Shown: positions 10,952 through 22,760, numbered from the stretch's first letter. The stretch is DNA of 64,000 bases from Galerina marginata (GCA_023014335.1 JAECYW010000010.1:2170001-2234000), one strand, 5' to 3'. Numbers and translations are program-made. Notes: generated from the sequence alone by a model not told the origin.

Positions 10952-12766
10952 TTATACACCTAAAGGACCTTCGGTAAACCGTGCATTAAAACTATGTCAA
11001 CGTGATCAGATGGATAGAATTAAATCAGGAAGTGGATGTTCAGTGTTCATGTCTCACCGGGTGGGATCATATTTCTTGTATGTTCTCTTCATCTCGTCGA
11101 ATCTTCGATACGTGGCGAAGACTTTTTGTTTCTTGTCAGATTCGTTTTGATAGAGCGGTAATCCAGCCGAAGGTGGCATACTAAAAACATTACAAAATAA
11201 AATGACGGAATAACTATTAGAAGGACTTACTTTGAGAAGGCAGCCTGTCGGGCTGCTTCTACCTGAGATGGAAGCTGAAGTAACCCTGGTGCCGCTGTAG
11301 TTTCGAAATGAATGGCGGCATAATTCACTAAAGGAGGATCGAAACTATTAGAGCCTCGAGCTCTCCCGGCCAATATCTGGGATTTGAAAATGGGAGTAAA
11401 GGCGATAAAGCTGAGCGATAAGGAGTCTCTGACGACTGGATTCAGAGTGAACTCATTGAACACTCTGTATATATGGAAATAAGCGTCCACATCACCGCTT
11501 ACGGCTGAAGAACCAAATAACGCGCCGCTGTCGATATCCGTACCCGGTCCGTTTAGGTTAAGCGCTTCGAGGTAGGAGAGCGAGGAAAGCTGTTTAGACG
11601 TCGAAGGAATCGACAGAAAATCGCCGAAAGTGTCCAGTGGAAGGGAAGAACCGCGGTAAAGTAAGGTTAGACTATGCGCGCCCGTAACTTGGCTACCATT
11701 GACGAAGTTCAGAAATAGAAGGAGAATGGCTGGACTTAGCTGAGAAATAATCTTTGAAGAGAGGGATTATATTTACACACCTGCTTTGGGGTCATTCACA
11801 GTTGACGTGAACTTTTGCGTAGCATGTAGGAGGGCCTCAGTCGATGAGTTTGGGTACTATCCAAGTTGAATTAGCTTTTTCTTGAATCGTAGATTTTGGG
11901 AAATCAAATCACAGAAATTAGCCCCCCAAACCAATTTTTATCAGGGCCTGTTCCATCATGAACTGCCTGTACTTCGAATCTGGTTGCTATCCCGAAGCGG
12001 TTGGCGCCGCCCTTCAAAGCGCGGAATAAATCTGAATGTTCGTTATTGGCAGTGGCGGTCACGAGTTGCCCGGTCACCAATACGACGTCAACTGCCACGA
12101 AGGCATCACAAGAAAAACCATGTTCTGCCCCAAAATAATTGAGACCTCCCCCGAGAAGAAGTCCGGTTCCGACATCTCTGGACAGGTAGAAGTTGATGAA
12201 TTTCAGAGCTTGATAAACGTGTTATGAACTCACGGAAGTCTGCCGCCCAGAGGGGCCACTTTTTGAGACTCAAGTTGAGCTACAGCTTGTCCCCAGCGAA
12301 CACCGGGTTGTAGAGTAATAGTATCCTTCGCAGCATTGTATGACACGTTGTTCATATTAGCAAAGGAGAACAGAATTCCGTCTTGTACCCTGTAAATTTT
12401 GTCAGCGGCTTGGCCAGTATATCGAGCCCTGACGATAGCTCACGTATTCCATCCAGTCATCCCAGCGTGCCCGCCGGCTCGTACGGCGTAGTGAACTTCA
12501 TTGAGGAATATGGCTGCCATTGCCACTTGAACGTGCGTAGTTTCACGGGGAAACACGATGCATGTCGGTCGGTCTTCTGTGTTGAACAAACTGTAAGCCC
12601 GCGTCGAAGCATTCAAGTACTCTGGCCCAGAGAACTGAATTATATCTCGCCCCAATGTCTCCTGAAGTTGTGTACAAGTCCTAAAAGCAGTAGAGTTGGC
12701 AGACAACGTTCTTTCAATAGAAATAAAGAAAATGATGGCCCAAAGGAAGGTGATTTCCAATGGCAT
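10952..12766 (-). CDS. Secreted FAD-linked oxidase (berberine bridge enzyme/PCMH-type), 493 aa
   Basis: Seven exons (minus): 12766-12444, 12389-12234, 12177-11913, 11856-11781, 11729-11231, 11180-11058, 10991-10952; six GT-AG introns of 50-66 nt, all phases consistent. A signal peptide covers the first 22 or so residues. The FAD-binding PCMH domain follows: CIVFPRETTHVQVAM, then RAGGHAG with His-100 as the expected 8-alpha-histidyl FAD attachment site, then GTGLLLGGGLNYFGAEHGFSCD and ALKGGANRFGIATRFE. The C-terminal BBE-type segment ends KYDPTRFNARFTEGPLGV. The position used for a second, cysteinyl FAD link in berberine bridge enzyme appears to be Gly here (PDVGTG), so single covalent attachment is predicted. 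The family oxidises alcohols, sugars or secondary metabolites using O2; the substrate here is unknown. A TATATA box lies near 12830. No biosynthetic neighbours support a gene cluster. Confidence 0.9.
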
Positions 12767-12828
12767 GGCCGATGATAATAGGTGGGTGTAACGCAGGATG
12801 TGGACGTGTAGAGGGGATAATGTGAAGC

Positions 12829-12836
12829 CATATATA
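12829..12836 (-). promoter_or_regulatory. TATA box of the FAD oxidase gene
   Basis: TATATA-type box about 65 bp upstream of the ATG at 12766 on the minus strand. Confidence 0.5.
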
Positions 12837-12839
12837 CCC

Positions 12840-13707
12840 CAGGCTCTTCCTATGCCGTCACGACACATGATGCAATGTGGAACTGGCAGAAAAAGGTCGT
12901 GAAAACGAGGTAAGAAGCCTAAGTTGTAAGCAACCGACGTCCAGTTCTCCACAAAACTGAAGAGGGAAGAGATAGCCAAGGAACTTCGGCATTTAAATAG
13001 ACAGAGCTCTCACGCAGCCTACGTATTTGTCGCCGACGCGGAATGTCCTTCAAACGTGAGTTAGCATTGACAAAAAACGATGGTTTAAGCAAGTATAGAA
13101 ATCTGCCTGGCCTTAGTGTGTCAATTTGTACGCAAGTCATACAAGGAGCACTCATCTGAGCAGGGATTCGCCTCGGCCTTCTCTCGATTGAGAGAATTCC
13201 TCAAGTTGCAATGCCACGTGTGTGGGGAAATTTTTTACCCCTGCGGAAAAAGGATTAAGCGCTTGGGTCGCATATCGAGATTTGAGAGACTCGAGTAACA
13301 TCAAGCTTTTAAGAGGGTACTATACAAACACGAGGCGTCAGCGACTTTCGGCGGACAAGGAGGATTAATGGCCTACATGGAGATGAGAAGAGTGAGATAC
13401 CCCTCTTTTAGGGCGACCACCATGGCTTACATGATGCTTGATCAATCAACTGAAGATTTCAAGTTGGCGCTTCATTTCGTTTAAAAGAAACCTTATGCGA
13501 CTATTACACAATACAATCGTACAGGCGATTATTGACCTTTGGCATTTATTTTCTGGATTTTTTAAACATAAGTACGAGAAAGTAGAGACGTTTGTAGGCT
13601 CGTACTGATGATGAAAAATACTATGTGCTACCCTTCCAACTTCGAGTTCGTCTAGCGAAATAAGATCGTCAGTTACTTGTTCCATGGCATAGTCACGCCG
13701 CATACCT
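12840..13707. other. Intergenic, no gene seen
   Basis: Promoter side of the FAD oxidase and 3' side of the broken secreted-protein gene. Confidence 0.4.
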
Positions 13708-14132
13708 TTAGCACCGGGTCTTCTGAACCAATGGTAAAGTAGGAGAGCAAGCTCCTGGCAAGGAAGTTAAAGTTGGACCGGTGTTCGTGAAGATGAGAAC
13801 TCCATCGACATTCTGCATAAAACAGGTTAGTAAATTCAAAATGCATTATTCCAAAAATACACACTCCATAGAGACAGGCAGGAGAAAATCCTGGGATGGC
13901 CGGGGTGTCGTAGCTAACCAGCAATCGGTCAAAATTCCCTTCCCATTTTACGCTTGGGAAATACCTACTTGCACTAAACCGTATTGCCTCCTTCCTCACG
14001 GGACAAAGTCAAGGTTCGAGTAAGTCCCGCGTAGAAAATAGTAGGAGCGCAAACTGCGCAGGATACGGCAGCAGCCCCGGTGGCGAAGTAAATGGCGGAG
14101 AGGACAAGAGCGGTTGTGTTGCGGAATTGCAT
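13708..14132 (-). pseudogene. Small secreted protein gene with a premature stop codon (about 105 codons)
   Basis: ATG at 14132; exons 14132-13969, 13913-13865, 13812-13708; introns of 55 and 52 nt (donors GTAGGT and GTGTGT; the second has a CTAAC branch site). The splice phases and both downstream exons are intact, ending TLPLVQKTRC. However, codon 53 at 13976-13974 is TAG, six bases before the exon 1 donor, so translation would end after 52 residues. The opening is a signal peptide (MQFRNTTALVLSAIYFATGA) followed by SCAVCAPTIF. The mature part would carry five cysteines. A TATAAAG box lies at 14207-14213. I read it as a recently inactivated secreted-protein gene. Alternatives are stop readthrough or a cryptic donor, but no other donor nearby restores the phase. 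Confidence 0.7.
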
Positions 14133-14206
14133 GTTGAAAGGGTTGAATAGGAGTTCAGTGGACTGCTTTGTTGAATGTTGACGTTAGAAAGTAATTCGGC
14201 TTCTGG

Positions 14207-14213
14207 CTTTATA
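14207..14213 (-). promoter_or_regulatory. TATA box of the broken secreted-protein gene
   Basis: TATAAAG on the minus strand, 75 bp upstream of the ATG at 14132. Confidence 0.5.
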
Positions 14214-15030
14214 GATTTCTAAGGGCCAGGTCTCAAGCAAATGCCTATGCCAACGAACCGAAATACGAGTCGTTTACGGAGTAAAATAAAGCTGTCAAAA
14301 ACCGATGTACCACTGTACTCGTGCGGGTGACATTTTTGAGTAATAGATCGAAGGTTCGGATATTTCGAAAGAAATCACTATTCTTATTGGAATCAACCTT
14401 TGGCGCGGCGGCATTGAGTTCCGTTTCCACCTCGAATGGTTGCTTTTGAAAAATCCGAGTGCACGCCCCTCAAGAAATAGAGAATAGACTTCGCCTGTGA
14501 AATGCAGATGGCTGCATCTGCTCCATACTGTTCCTGTGTCGGAATACCTACGGAATACCATTTATCTTCAGGCTCAATGAATGTCAGAGTATGAGGTTCA
14601 ATTACTCGCCTCTGAATGAACGCTGCGCCTGCCAAGAGTTTACAATGATAGTAAGGTTAGAGACACTCCCCGGCGGCTGTATGATGAACAAAACCTGACA
14701 ATGCTTCGAGATCAGCAGGTCAAACACAGTGATTTTAGGGGCAATGAGCCCTGAACAAGACCTAGTGCGTGCTACATAAAGATATACAGTGGAACCTGTT
14801 TTAACTCATACCCCTCGGTGAACGGCCCAGGCTCTGGGTTATCGGAGGTTATAAGTTACGGGAGGTCAACCTTGGTGTAAATTTCGGTTTGGTAGCGGCC
14901 GAAACCTATGGGTGTGTAGGAGTATTACAGGTATGGTTTATGACAGGTTCAACTGTACAGAGGACAGCCCGAGCCACCTGATCCAACCTCCGTTTATGTT
15001 GTAAAACAAACCTCAACCACATTCTACCGG
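14214..15030. other. Intergenic, no supportable gene
   Basis: An open frame at 14393-14635 (minus) has even composition, but I could not attach it to a start, splice pattern or family. Confidence 0.4.
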
Positions 15031-15247
15031 TGTAGTAGTGGCCTCTGGCCCGAGCAGCCCGAGCCTTCGATTAGATTAGATAGAGTAGATCGCATCAGCG
15101 GCTGTGCACGGTTGTGTGCCAGCGCGTTTCCTGGTTGAGGAATCCATTCGCACCTTGCCCGCAACGCTATACTGCGCGGCTGCTCGACGAGCTATCCGAG
15201 CCTTGCCAAACCCGAGCTGCCAGGGTAGGTCTGATAGGCCTATCCCA
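15031..15247 (+). mobile_element. Solo LTR (diverged, 217 bp)
   Basis: Starts TGTAGTAGTGG and ends CCTATCCCA. It is flanked by the 4-bp duplication CCGG at 15027-15030 and 15248-15251. It aligns over most of its length with the 206-bp LTRs at 38975 and 41105 (shared TGTAGTAGTGG, CTCTGGCCCGAGC versus ATCTGGACCGAGC, CAGCGGCTGTGCACGG versus CAGTGGCTGTGCACGG) but with many substitutions, so it is an older insertion. No internal element sequence is present, which indicates LTR-LTR recombination. Confidence 0.85.
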
Positions 15248-16190
15248 CCGGTTATATTAACTTACCAGATCCTACCGGTATGGTCATACGTAAAGGGGTT
15301 CGACCGTGCACTTAAGCTAAATTGTCATTTATGTGCGCGATTCAGAGTTGATCTCTTGTCAGTGCTTGCTTTCCCTTCCGTCCTCGAGTTATTCTTGGCA
15401 TATTTTTACTCACATCACTGACTGAACGATGCCATCTATCGTCCTCAACACACGTAAATCTCACTGAAGAGTTTCGACGGAAGGCTCAGACGCGTGACTA
15501 GTACTTGACGCGTTTTACCCACGTGATGGGACAACAGCAAACTCTCACCCGCCAGCTCACGACCTATCATCTCCTTTATCCTCTCTTTTTGGCTGTGATC
15601 CACGAAAACCCCATTGTGAAGAAAACTCCCATTTAGAGACACTTCTGCCTTCGTATTCCTGCGGTTTCTTACGCGAAGTGGACCAAGCTTATCAGAACGC
15701 AGTCATCTTTTTGAGGTTAGTGCGTCATTATCGATGATTTTTGATGGATCGGACTAACATCTGTGGTTGTAGTATTCTAGGATGAAAGCTGAATATTGAA
15801 TGTCTTGGGGTTGTAAGATGTGTAGAAAGGACGGATATCAAAATTCGTACTGGTAAATTCATCCATTCATCTCCGGCATGTACAACGCACTCGTTTTCTC
15901 TCATCCTGGCACGATAGACTGACGATTTTTTTCCAGGGATACGGCGGTTTTCTTTGTTGACGAATATTCCCCGCAGATCAACATCCCAACCCGTCTGCGC
16001 TCGCCCATGTTGTGGCTGCCAGCCGTGTTCATTTTTATCACTCAAGATCCGCTCGATGGCCAAGCTCACTCACCTGGCCGATTCTCAATATCTCATTAAC
16101 GGGGAGTGGTATCGACGTTAGTGCGGCATCTATGATACCCATTGTCGTCATCAGGTATCGAGCGGGCCATCTTTGCGCTTTGTCCTTTCC
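15248..16190. other. Intergenic, no gene seen
   Basis: Short open frames on both strands only. Confidence 0.4.
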
Positions 16191-16407
16191 CTTATATTTA
16201 GTGGCATTCGTGACTCTCTTCCTCCATCGTACACCTACTACTACTACTACACCGTCGTTGATTCTCTTTTTTCTTCTTCTAAATCCTAGCCACCACATAC
16301 AGGTTCGACGTCTCCCGGCTTGGTGAGTTACTTCGTCCATCTCAAAGCCGTATTTCGTATCTGAGCATATCAACAGTTTTTTGAACGTGCCACTGCCCGA
16401 GTTCACG
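16191..16407 (+). promoter_or_regulatory. Probable promoter and 5' UTR of the zinc-finger gene
   Basis: A TATATTTA-type box near 16193-16200, a CTA microsatellite near 16225-16245 and a T-rich leader are seen. A possible 5' UTR intron runs from a GTGAGT donor near 16323 to the CAACAG acceptor near 16376. Confidence 0.35.
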
Positions 16408-17207
16408 ATGCCACCAAACTGCCGACTCCCGTCGTTTGCTGAACTTGAACGCTCACTTGAGGAAATGTCTGCGGCTGAGTTTCCCGTTGCGGCGTTGTCA
16501 ACTAGCCCACTGCGTCCCATTGGTCACGCCACTCAGTATGTTGAATATCTCCCAAAAAATTGCTGAGTGGTTATCTCACCTCTCTTTGCCCACTTTACAG
16601 GTCGTTCTCTGACTATGATTCGCTATACACCGAATTTGTAGCCCACGCAACGGAGTGGACAGCTTCTCCTCGCCCACCTGAATCTACCCCGCCTTTTATA
16701 CCCTGTTCCTCAACCAACAGATCCAATATTCAGCAGATGTCCCAGCTATCTCCCACCCTGTGAGTCGTCGTGTCTTAACCCATAGATTGATACAGCGACT
16801 TAATTTTTGCTTCTAGTCGACCGCTCCAACGGATTAATAAATACAGTCTTGCCACGGAAGGACCAACGCTAGATCTAGCGCTAGTACAGCGGGTTAATAC
16901 GGAAACCCAGTCAAGGTGCGATTGGAATGGCTGCGGCCAACTCGTCGACAACTCTCTCGTCGGCTTGGGGGCGCACCTCTTCTCAGCGCATCAGGTCAAC
17001 GTCAAGAAACTCAAGACCGTCTCGTGCCAATGGGGAGTTTGCCGTGGCTTGGTGTATTGTGGCGGCTCACAATTTCTGATGCATATTCGTGGCACGCATC
17101 TGCGACTGGAGCACTTGATATGCCCGTTTTGTGGTGTCGTGACGGCGAATGGATACTATCCTTTCCGTAGGCATGTTCGAAAGAGTCACCCATCTGTGCA
17201 GGTCTGA
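16408..17207 (+). CDS. C2H2 zinc-finger protein, 225 aa
   Basis: Exons 16408-16535, 16601-16759 and 16817-17207; introns of 65 and 57 nt. The N-terminal 100 or so residues are Ser/Pro-rich and disordered-looking. The C-terminal half holds three C2H2-like modules: CDWNGC...H-x5-H, CQWGVC...HIRGTH and CPFC...HVRKSH. The first two have C-x4-C spacing, as in GLI/Zic-type fingers; the third has C-x2-C. The protein ends SHPSVQV. The finger array suggests a nuclear DNA-binding regulator, but this fungal arrangement (very short linkers, no basic region) is not one I can name, and protein or RNA binding is possible. It stands alone between a solo LTR and a DUF6533 gene. Confidence 0.82.
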
Positions 17208-18127
17208 TCTTTCTGGGAGCGAAAGCTGCTTTCGTCAAATCAGGCTTAGTCTCTAGAATTGCTTAGCTATGCCCCTCACGCCGACTATGTTCATTACTTA
17301 TTTTCGTCAGTTCTGGTTACTCGCATCCGATTCGTAAACTCTGTTGCTCTTGCACCATAATATCTTCGGGTAAGTTACTTCATCCAAGATCTAAAGGCTT
17401 GCTATTCGATAGAAAAAGTTCTGCCGTGGAGCTAGTCTGAACAGGCTGGTGATTCGGAGGTGATACGCCACCATTCTGTAGCACTTTTTTTCTGATATCA
17501 TTGTATCATTCAAGGTGTGAAATGCTGTCAACTCTCAATCACTGGTTCGGAAAGCGCGACGCACTATTCATTCCTGAGTTAGCTTGTGCGAAAGTCCTCC
17601 TGTCATATCTTTGTTCCGTTTCCTTGATCCATCAGGCGATTCTCCCTATTTTTGGGGAAAAGGCTCTGACATGGGAATATCTAGAACGTCTCCTAAACAT
17701 ACCTGCGAGAATGATTCCCAAAACGTCCTCTCGACCTTTATCTAGCTTCCTAGCTCACGACTTCCGTCCTACAGCCTTCCATGCCCGGCTTCATACCTGT
17801 GCCGGAGAATTGCTGGCTCCTTGGAAAATTTACATGCTTCGCTCCATTGGACAGATGAGATAGTACCTGATGCCGTCCATCTGTCATGCAGGACTAGACG
17901 CTCGCATTGACGCTCGTTTTAGCTGGCCCTCAGACGGCAAAAAAGAATGTAGTGTGGGATCTCAACTTCTTGTGAGTCTCCTGTTGACCAAATGCACGCA
18001 CTTGGTGTTTGATATAAAGATCTGCACCTTCCGTTGTTCCCGTATTTCTGTTTTGTACTTTGCGCCCCGATTTCAACATAAATGGATGCCTTTGACTCGA
18101 CGCCTGCTTCGGTGCACAGTCAAGCGT
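17208..18127. other. Intergenic; open frames of 120-200 codons without support
   Basis: Open frames at 17501-17863 and 17870-18472 (plus) show no domain, and the second overlaps the DUF6533 gene in another frame. I treat them as non-coding. Confidence 0.4.
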
Positions 18128-19684
18128 ATGCTTAGAGCACAAATTGAAGAGGAGACTAGCAAACTAACATATCTTACTAGATTTATCTACAACCTCGCTT
18201 CAGCATCGTCTTTGGGTGCGTCCTGTCTCGTTTCACCTCTCAGCTTAAAGCACTTGATGACGCAGACTCAAATTAGCGATCCTCTACTACGATTATATCT
18301 TGACGCTTCCGGAGGAGCTGACTCGATACTGGCCGAGCCCGCGAAAGGTCTCGCTGGCATCAACTCTGTTCTTTTTGAACCGTTATCTCTCCTTGCTCGG
18401 GCATATTCCGATTATCTTGCAGTTATTCTGGGTGAATTCCGATGCAGCTCACACGAAGGTCAGCGTCTATGACTCAATTTTCTTCCAAAGCTGTTTTCTG
18501 ACAGTTTTCTAATAGACGTAAGCCTCGATTCGTAGCCTTAAACAGTCAGAAGACCGCTAATTGTTTAATAGTTGTATTGGTTTGATTAAATTCCACGAAT
18601 ACATGATAACCACCGGGCAGCTGATTATCGGTAGTAAGTGAATCATCTTCCTATTTTTCAAAAAATAAGGTTCAATTCCAACAGGCTGCCTTCTTTTGAG
18701 GACGTACGCGCTATATGGCCGCTCGCGTCGCATTTCTGGCGTTCTTGGCGTGGTAGCGATAGCGGAAATCGTCTATGTCTTGGTTGGTCCCGCGTAAATA
18801 CGAGGTGCATCGTCCACTAATGCAGTTTTTCAGTGGAAAAGCACGGCTGGACCTAGCAATAGCATATCTGGCTCTGACTTTGAAGGGTGCCTTCTGCCAC
18901 TTGATCGGCAAGCGTAAGTAACGTCTGTTCTCAGAAGCTCTCCGCCTGAAACTTACGTACCCTCCTGCTACAGGTCTAGTGGTATGTAAAATATTTTAAT
19001 GGAATGAACGGTTTAATTTTGTTCCAACCGTAGACTTGGGCTCGCTATGGATTAGCCTACTTTGTTTTGATGTTCTTATCTTTGGACTCACGTTGTACAA
19101 GGCCCTCGAGGGATGGCAGGCAGGCGCTTCGAGTGTCCTCAAAGTCATGTTGCGCGATGGTGAGTCGGGCTAGCCTTTCTCACCTTCTACTCTCACTGTC
19201 CTCGACAACAGGAACCATTTACTTTGGGTATGTCAGAAGAATCAATCTCACAGTCCCGTAATTCTTACCACGAACAATTCAGAGTAATGATAATTATAGC
19301 CATATCTGGCATCATAGATTTTAAAGTACGTCTTCCCTTCATATGTCAAGAACAGTCCTAATTTACTTGCATTCTCCAACAGTTCTTCCCTGTAAGTGAA
19401 TCCTGATAGTTGAGCCGAGGAAGCTGTCTTAATGCCATCAAGTCGTATCTACGGGGAGTTACTGCAACCTATGGAAACGTGTAAGATCAGCTAGTCCTCA
19501 TCAATCTGGCACTACTCTTAATCAGAACTTAAGCTTGTCCACAGTTATGGTGTCTCGACTGATGTTAAACCTTCGTGATCCACAGCTACGGTTCATTAGC
19601 GATTCACGTCCTGAGTTTACGACCGAACTCGGTTTCCGGCACAATAATAATTCAACGAGCGCCAACACGTTTGAACTGGTGTAA
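18128..19684 (+). CDS. DUF6533-type seven-helix membrane protein
   Basis: Start at 18128. Exons I can support: 18128-18215, 18277-18458, 18572-18633, 18685-about 18782, 18834-18913, 18974-18981, 19034-19159, 19212-19227, 19283-19325, 19383-19391, 19443-19480, 19534-19684. The N-terminal DUF6533 signature is clear: ILYYDYILTLPEELTRYW, SLASTLFFLNRYLSLLG. It is followed by LLLRTYALYGRSRRISG, a Cys-containing loop, SLWISLLCFDVLIFGLTLYKAL, GTIYFGVMIIIAISGIIDF and VMVSRLMLNLRDPQLR, then a hydrophilic tail. Two joints are uncertain: two bases are missing between exons 2 and 3, which a 2-nt micro-exon AC at 18516-18517 between two good introns would supply; and the donor before 18834 is weak. The family is a large, receptor-like group in mushrooms with no known ligand; plasma-membrane location is inferred. 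Confidence 0.82.
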
Positions 19685-20005
19685 GCAAGGGACTTATAGA
19701 ACAACGGCGAGTGCGCAAGCCGGTAATAAATACCGAAATTATGTGGTCACCTAGGTACCCAGGCGGTTGAGTGTTTGCTTTGGACTTTGGACCTTTAGGC
19801 ACTCCGGTTTGAAAATTGCTTTTATTACCCTATAAAATCAGCACAATGCTACTGGGATGGAGGTACTCTGACATTTCCCGAGTCAGTTAGTTCTCGAGTA
19901 CCATGAAATTCCTCTTGTTACATTCACATAATTATTTAATGCAGCCTCGGATGATTCTCGAGTGGAATACACTGGCCTAAGCCGTAATGCAACCCTGTCC
20001 CAGAC
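19685..20005. other. Convergent 3' intergenic region
   Basis: Between the DUF6533 gene (plus) and the 253-aa gene (minus). Nothing recognised. Confidence 0.45.
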
Positions 20006-20767
20006 TCATGTCTTCCTTCGACGTGACGACATTCTCGCCCTTCTTAAAGTCTCCGTCCTTTTTCTGTCTGACCGTTTCCTTGAGCTGCTGGGACCAGTCG
20101 TTGGGACTCCATGGTCTGGGCTGACGTTCTGGTAATCCGGGCGACCGTCACTGCTCGAGCTTTTGGAGGCTTCGTGGGCATCCTGCGGATGTTTATCACC
20201 ATTCTTAGTTGAAGCGCTCCCAGAGTTTCCCTCACTGTAAAATCCGAAAAAAGGAGATGTGGGGAAATTGGATGGGGAAAATGGGGGAGGCATGTTAAAA
20301 GTAGTCGGATTTCCTCCTGTGTCGATGTTTGTAATGTTTAAGTTATGGATTGTCGTTTCCATAGCGTTTTCAAATATGGAGAAAGGGGGCGACTTGTATG
20401 AAAATGACGAATGGGTTTCTTCCTCTGAATCGTCATCCTGAGAACTAAGATTTGCTGGAGAATTAAATGTCGGTCTGCCGCTAGCACCTTGGCTATTTAT
20501 GCTGGTGGCACCGACATAGGAAGTATTCGGGTCGAGGTTGATATCAGTGTTGGCGTGAAGGCCACTCCATTGTTCGTAATTGCCAGAGCTGTATTCCGCA
20601 TGCGTGCTAGTATCGAAGTGACGAATATTATACCCGCTCACTGTCGGCGGTGGAAACGCGTTGAGAACGTCTGTGCCGCCACAGGTTATATGAACACCTG
20701 AATGGTCTAAGTAAATTCCAACCCCACTGCCATGGTTTTCGGTACTTCCGTTACGTCTCGTGTGCAT
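20006..20767 (-). CDS. Hypothetical protein, 253 aa, Ser/Pro/Asn-rich with basic C-terminus
   Basis: A single open exon from ATG 20767 to the stop at 20006, with a TATAAA box near 20868-20873 on the same strand. The protein is low-complexity and disordered-looking: Gly/Ser/Asn-rich N-terminus, an acidic patch (SSQDDDSEEETHSS), a Pro/Phe-rich middle (MPPPFSPSNFPTSPFFGF), and an Arg/Lys-rich tail (SRKRSDRKRTETLRRARMSS, ending RRRKT) that could be a nuclear localisation signal. No domain recognised. Codon structure and promoter support a real gene. Confidence 0.6.
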   Translation of the reverse strand: MHTRRNGSTENHGSGVGIYLDHSGVHITCGGTDVLNAFPPPTVSGYNIRHFDTSTHAEYSSGNYEQWSGLHANTDINLDPNTSYVGATSINSQGASGRPTFNSPANLSSQDDDSEEETHSSFSYKSPPFSIFENAMETTIHNLNITNIDTGGNPTTFNMPPPFSPSNFPTSPFFGFYSEGNSGSASTKNGDKHPQDAHEASKSSSSDGRPDYQNVSPDHGVPTTGPSSSRKRSDRKRTETLRRARMSSRRRKT

Positions 20768-21289
20768 TTAGAAACGTCGATAGGATTAGGTGTGGAATCG
20801 TTCAAATGCTGAGGAACAGGGCGGATGAGAAGGCAAAGTTACTGACTGATACTGATCGACCTTTATACAGTCCTTTTTAGTGGCGTTAGGTAGTCGGGAT
20901 TACATGAAATACAGATACGGGTGTGGAGTGTTTGCTTGTGCTAGTGACTCGGAACAACACCAGCTGATTGTCGAGAGTGGGTCTGGTTATTTGTGTTCTT
21001 CTTGTCTCAATGAGTGTGGCGCGACTGTTGAATGGCTGAAAATAATTTCATATCAGCAGTCCAATTTAAGCTGCCTTGTATTTTTCCACCTCCTCTTTCT
21101 TATAATCTCTTGGTGAACTCCGTAGAAACAGGCGGCTTGTTGTGCTCAGCTATCCGAATGACGTACTACCTACCCTTCAGCTTCAAGTTTAGGAGCAATT
21201 ACATGCAGAATACTTCAGTTTTATTTATGTAATACCTTTTGGGAGAAGGTAGAGCTCATAATGGTCATTGATAACTTACGTTCATCGGC
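20768..21289. other. Intergenic; promoter of the 253-aa gene
   Basis: TATA-like box near 20868 (minus). Otherwise nothing recognised. Confidence 0.4.
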
Positions 21290-22760
21290 AGTTGGACTAC
21301 CCAAGTAAAATTAACGCCCACAGAACCGTTAACGCTGACCGGCCCGATTTCGGCAACAGTTACACCGACTGTCACATGTCTTTCAAAGGGTCCGTGCGTT
21401 TCTTTTGGAAACGGGTCAACGATCTTTCTCTCTTTCTTCCTTTCCCCATCATCAAGCCATTTCAACTTTCGTTTCTCCCTCACTTTTGCACTGCGTTTAA
21501 TTGTCTCTATTCCTCTTCAGTGCGTAATCTACTAATTTCGACGTTAACTGCGTTGATCGTCCTTGTGTGTTAGGAATGGGAGACAAGGATGCTCATGAAT
21601 TGGCGAATGGCGGCCATGTAACATCTTGGACAATTTCAGCCTTTTATGCATCTACAGCGTACTCATGCCACTCAATGGGTACGATCGCTCTCTTTATTGT
21701 CGCATTGGTTTCATTTGATGGACATCTCTTTCTAGGTGGCCTAATCTCACGTCTTGACGGCTCCTAATCGTTTTTTTTTGCACGTCACACTCCTCGTCCT
21801 GCCTTCTATTGCTTCTCCAGCGGACATCGAGTATGGGCGAAGTTATTTATTGCGTCTTTTCCGAGGCATGAGGCATCGCTTTAGGTTGTTAGACACGAGA
21901 TTCATATTTTTGAACCTAGGCGTCTGAATCGTCGAAGCCATAACGTTATAATGTTCAGCAACACATGGAGCTTCGCCCTTCATTATTCAGCCTCAATCAT
22001 TGTTTGTAGTCGACCAGAGTGCTTGGAAGAGTCTTTATTAGGTATCTTGCCAGGTATACAGCGTTGCTTTTCGTTTCTAATCGCTTTGTTCATCAGTCTA
22101 TCCCTGGGAAATGGATAAAGGTCAACAGTTATAACCGCACCCACTCGTCACATCATCTCTTCCTGAAGTCAAACATAATTTTACCCTGCTCTCGTCGCTC
22201 GGTCCATCGATCTGAATTTCAGCTCCAACATGAACACGTTCAGAGAGGTAAACTTTTCTCAGTTCTCTCTGCACGGCCCATTCTAAGATAAATTTCGCAG
22301 TTTCATACGAGGTCCTCCTTTCCACCTCGCCGTCACCATCTTTGGCAATGACTCGACTTAAAATCCGAAAACTATGAATCGGAAAACTGCCCAATGCTAT
22401 TTGTCTCGTTCATCAATCGTCAGCGTTTAAAGAAAGGTATGAATGGGCTATTTCCCTATCGTTCAGTATTAATACCATTTTGTCAGTCATAATGTTCCGT
22501 TTCCGTTCAAGGGGCCATTTGAAGGTTCATTTCGGCTCTTTATTTCCTTACCCCGTCGTCTGTCCTGCAGTCGCGGTGCCACCTTTCACAGTGCAACTAT
22601 CGAAGACCGGCTGCATCCTCCGGTCGGATGACTGGACCTTGTACTCGGCCGGAGTTTTGCATGCACTGGAGCGGGTGCGTGACCCGGTATCCTCGTCGTT
22701 GCTCTCCCTTCTTCCTTTCCGTAGACCCTGTTACCGGTCAGTCTCGAGGTGGAGGTGTAC
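21290..22760 (+). repeat. Decayed multi-exon sequence, copy A (similar to 27170-28570)
   Basis: Collinear stretches match copy B: CTGACCGGCCCGATTTCGGC near 21335 against CTGGCCGGCCCGATATCGGC near 27186; GATGCTCATGAATTGGCG against GATGCTCACGAATTGGCG (about 21588 and 27463); CGATCGCTCTCTTTATTGTC against GAGCGCTCTCTTTACTTTTG (about 21683 and 27560); GAACACGTTCAGAGAG against GAACACGTTCGGAGAG (about 22232 and 28080); and a GCCGGTGCC-type segment near 22575. Copy A keeps a 66-codon frame (MGDKDAHELANGGH...). No continuous gene can be built in either copy; both look like diverged duplicates of one unknown multi-exon gene. Confidence 0.5.

Noticed and set aside
17501..17863. 120-codon open frame before the DUF6533 gene
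   Set aside because: No domain, no splice chain and no promoter; treated as chance.
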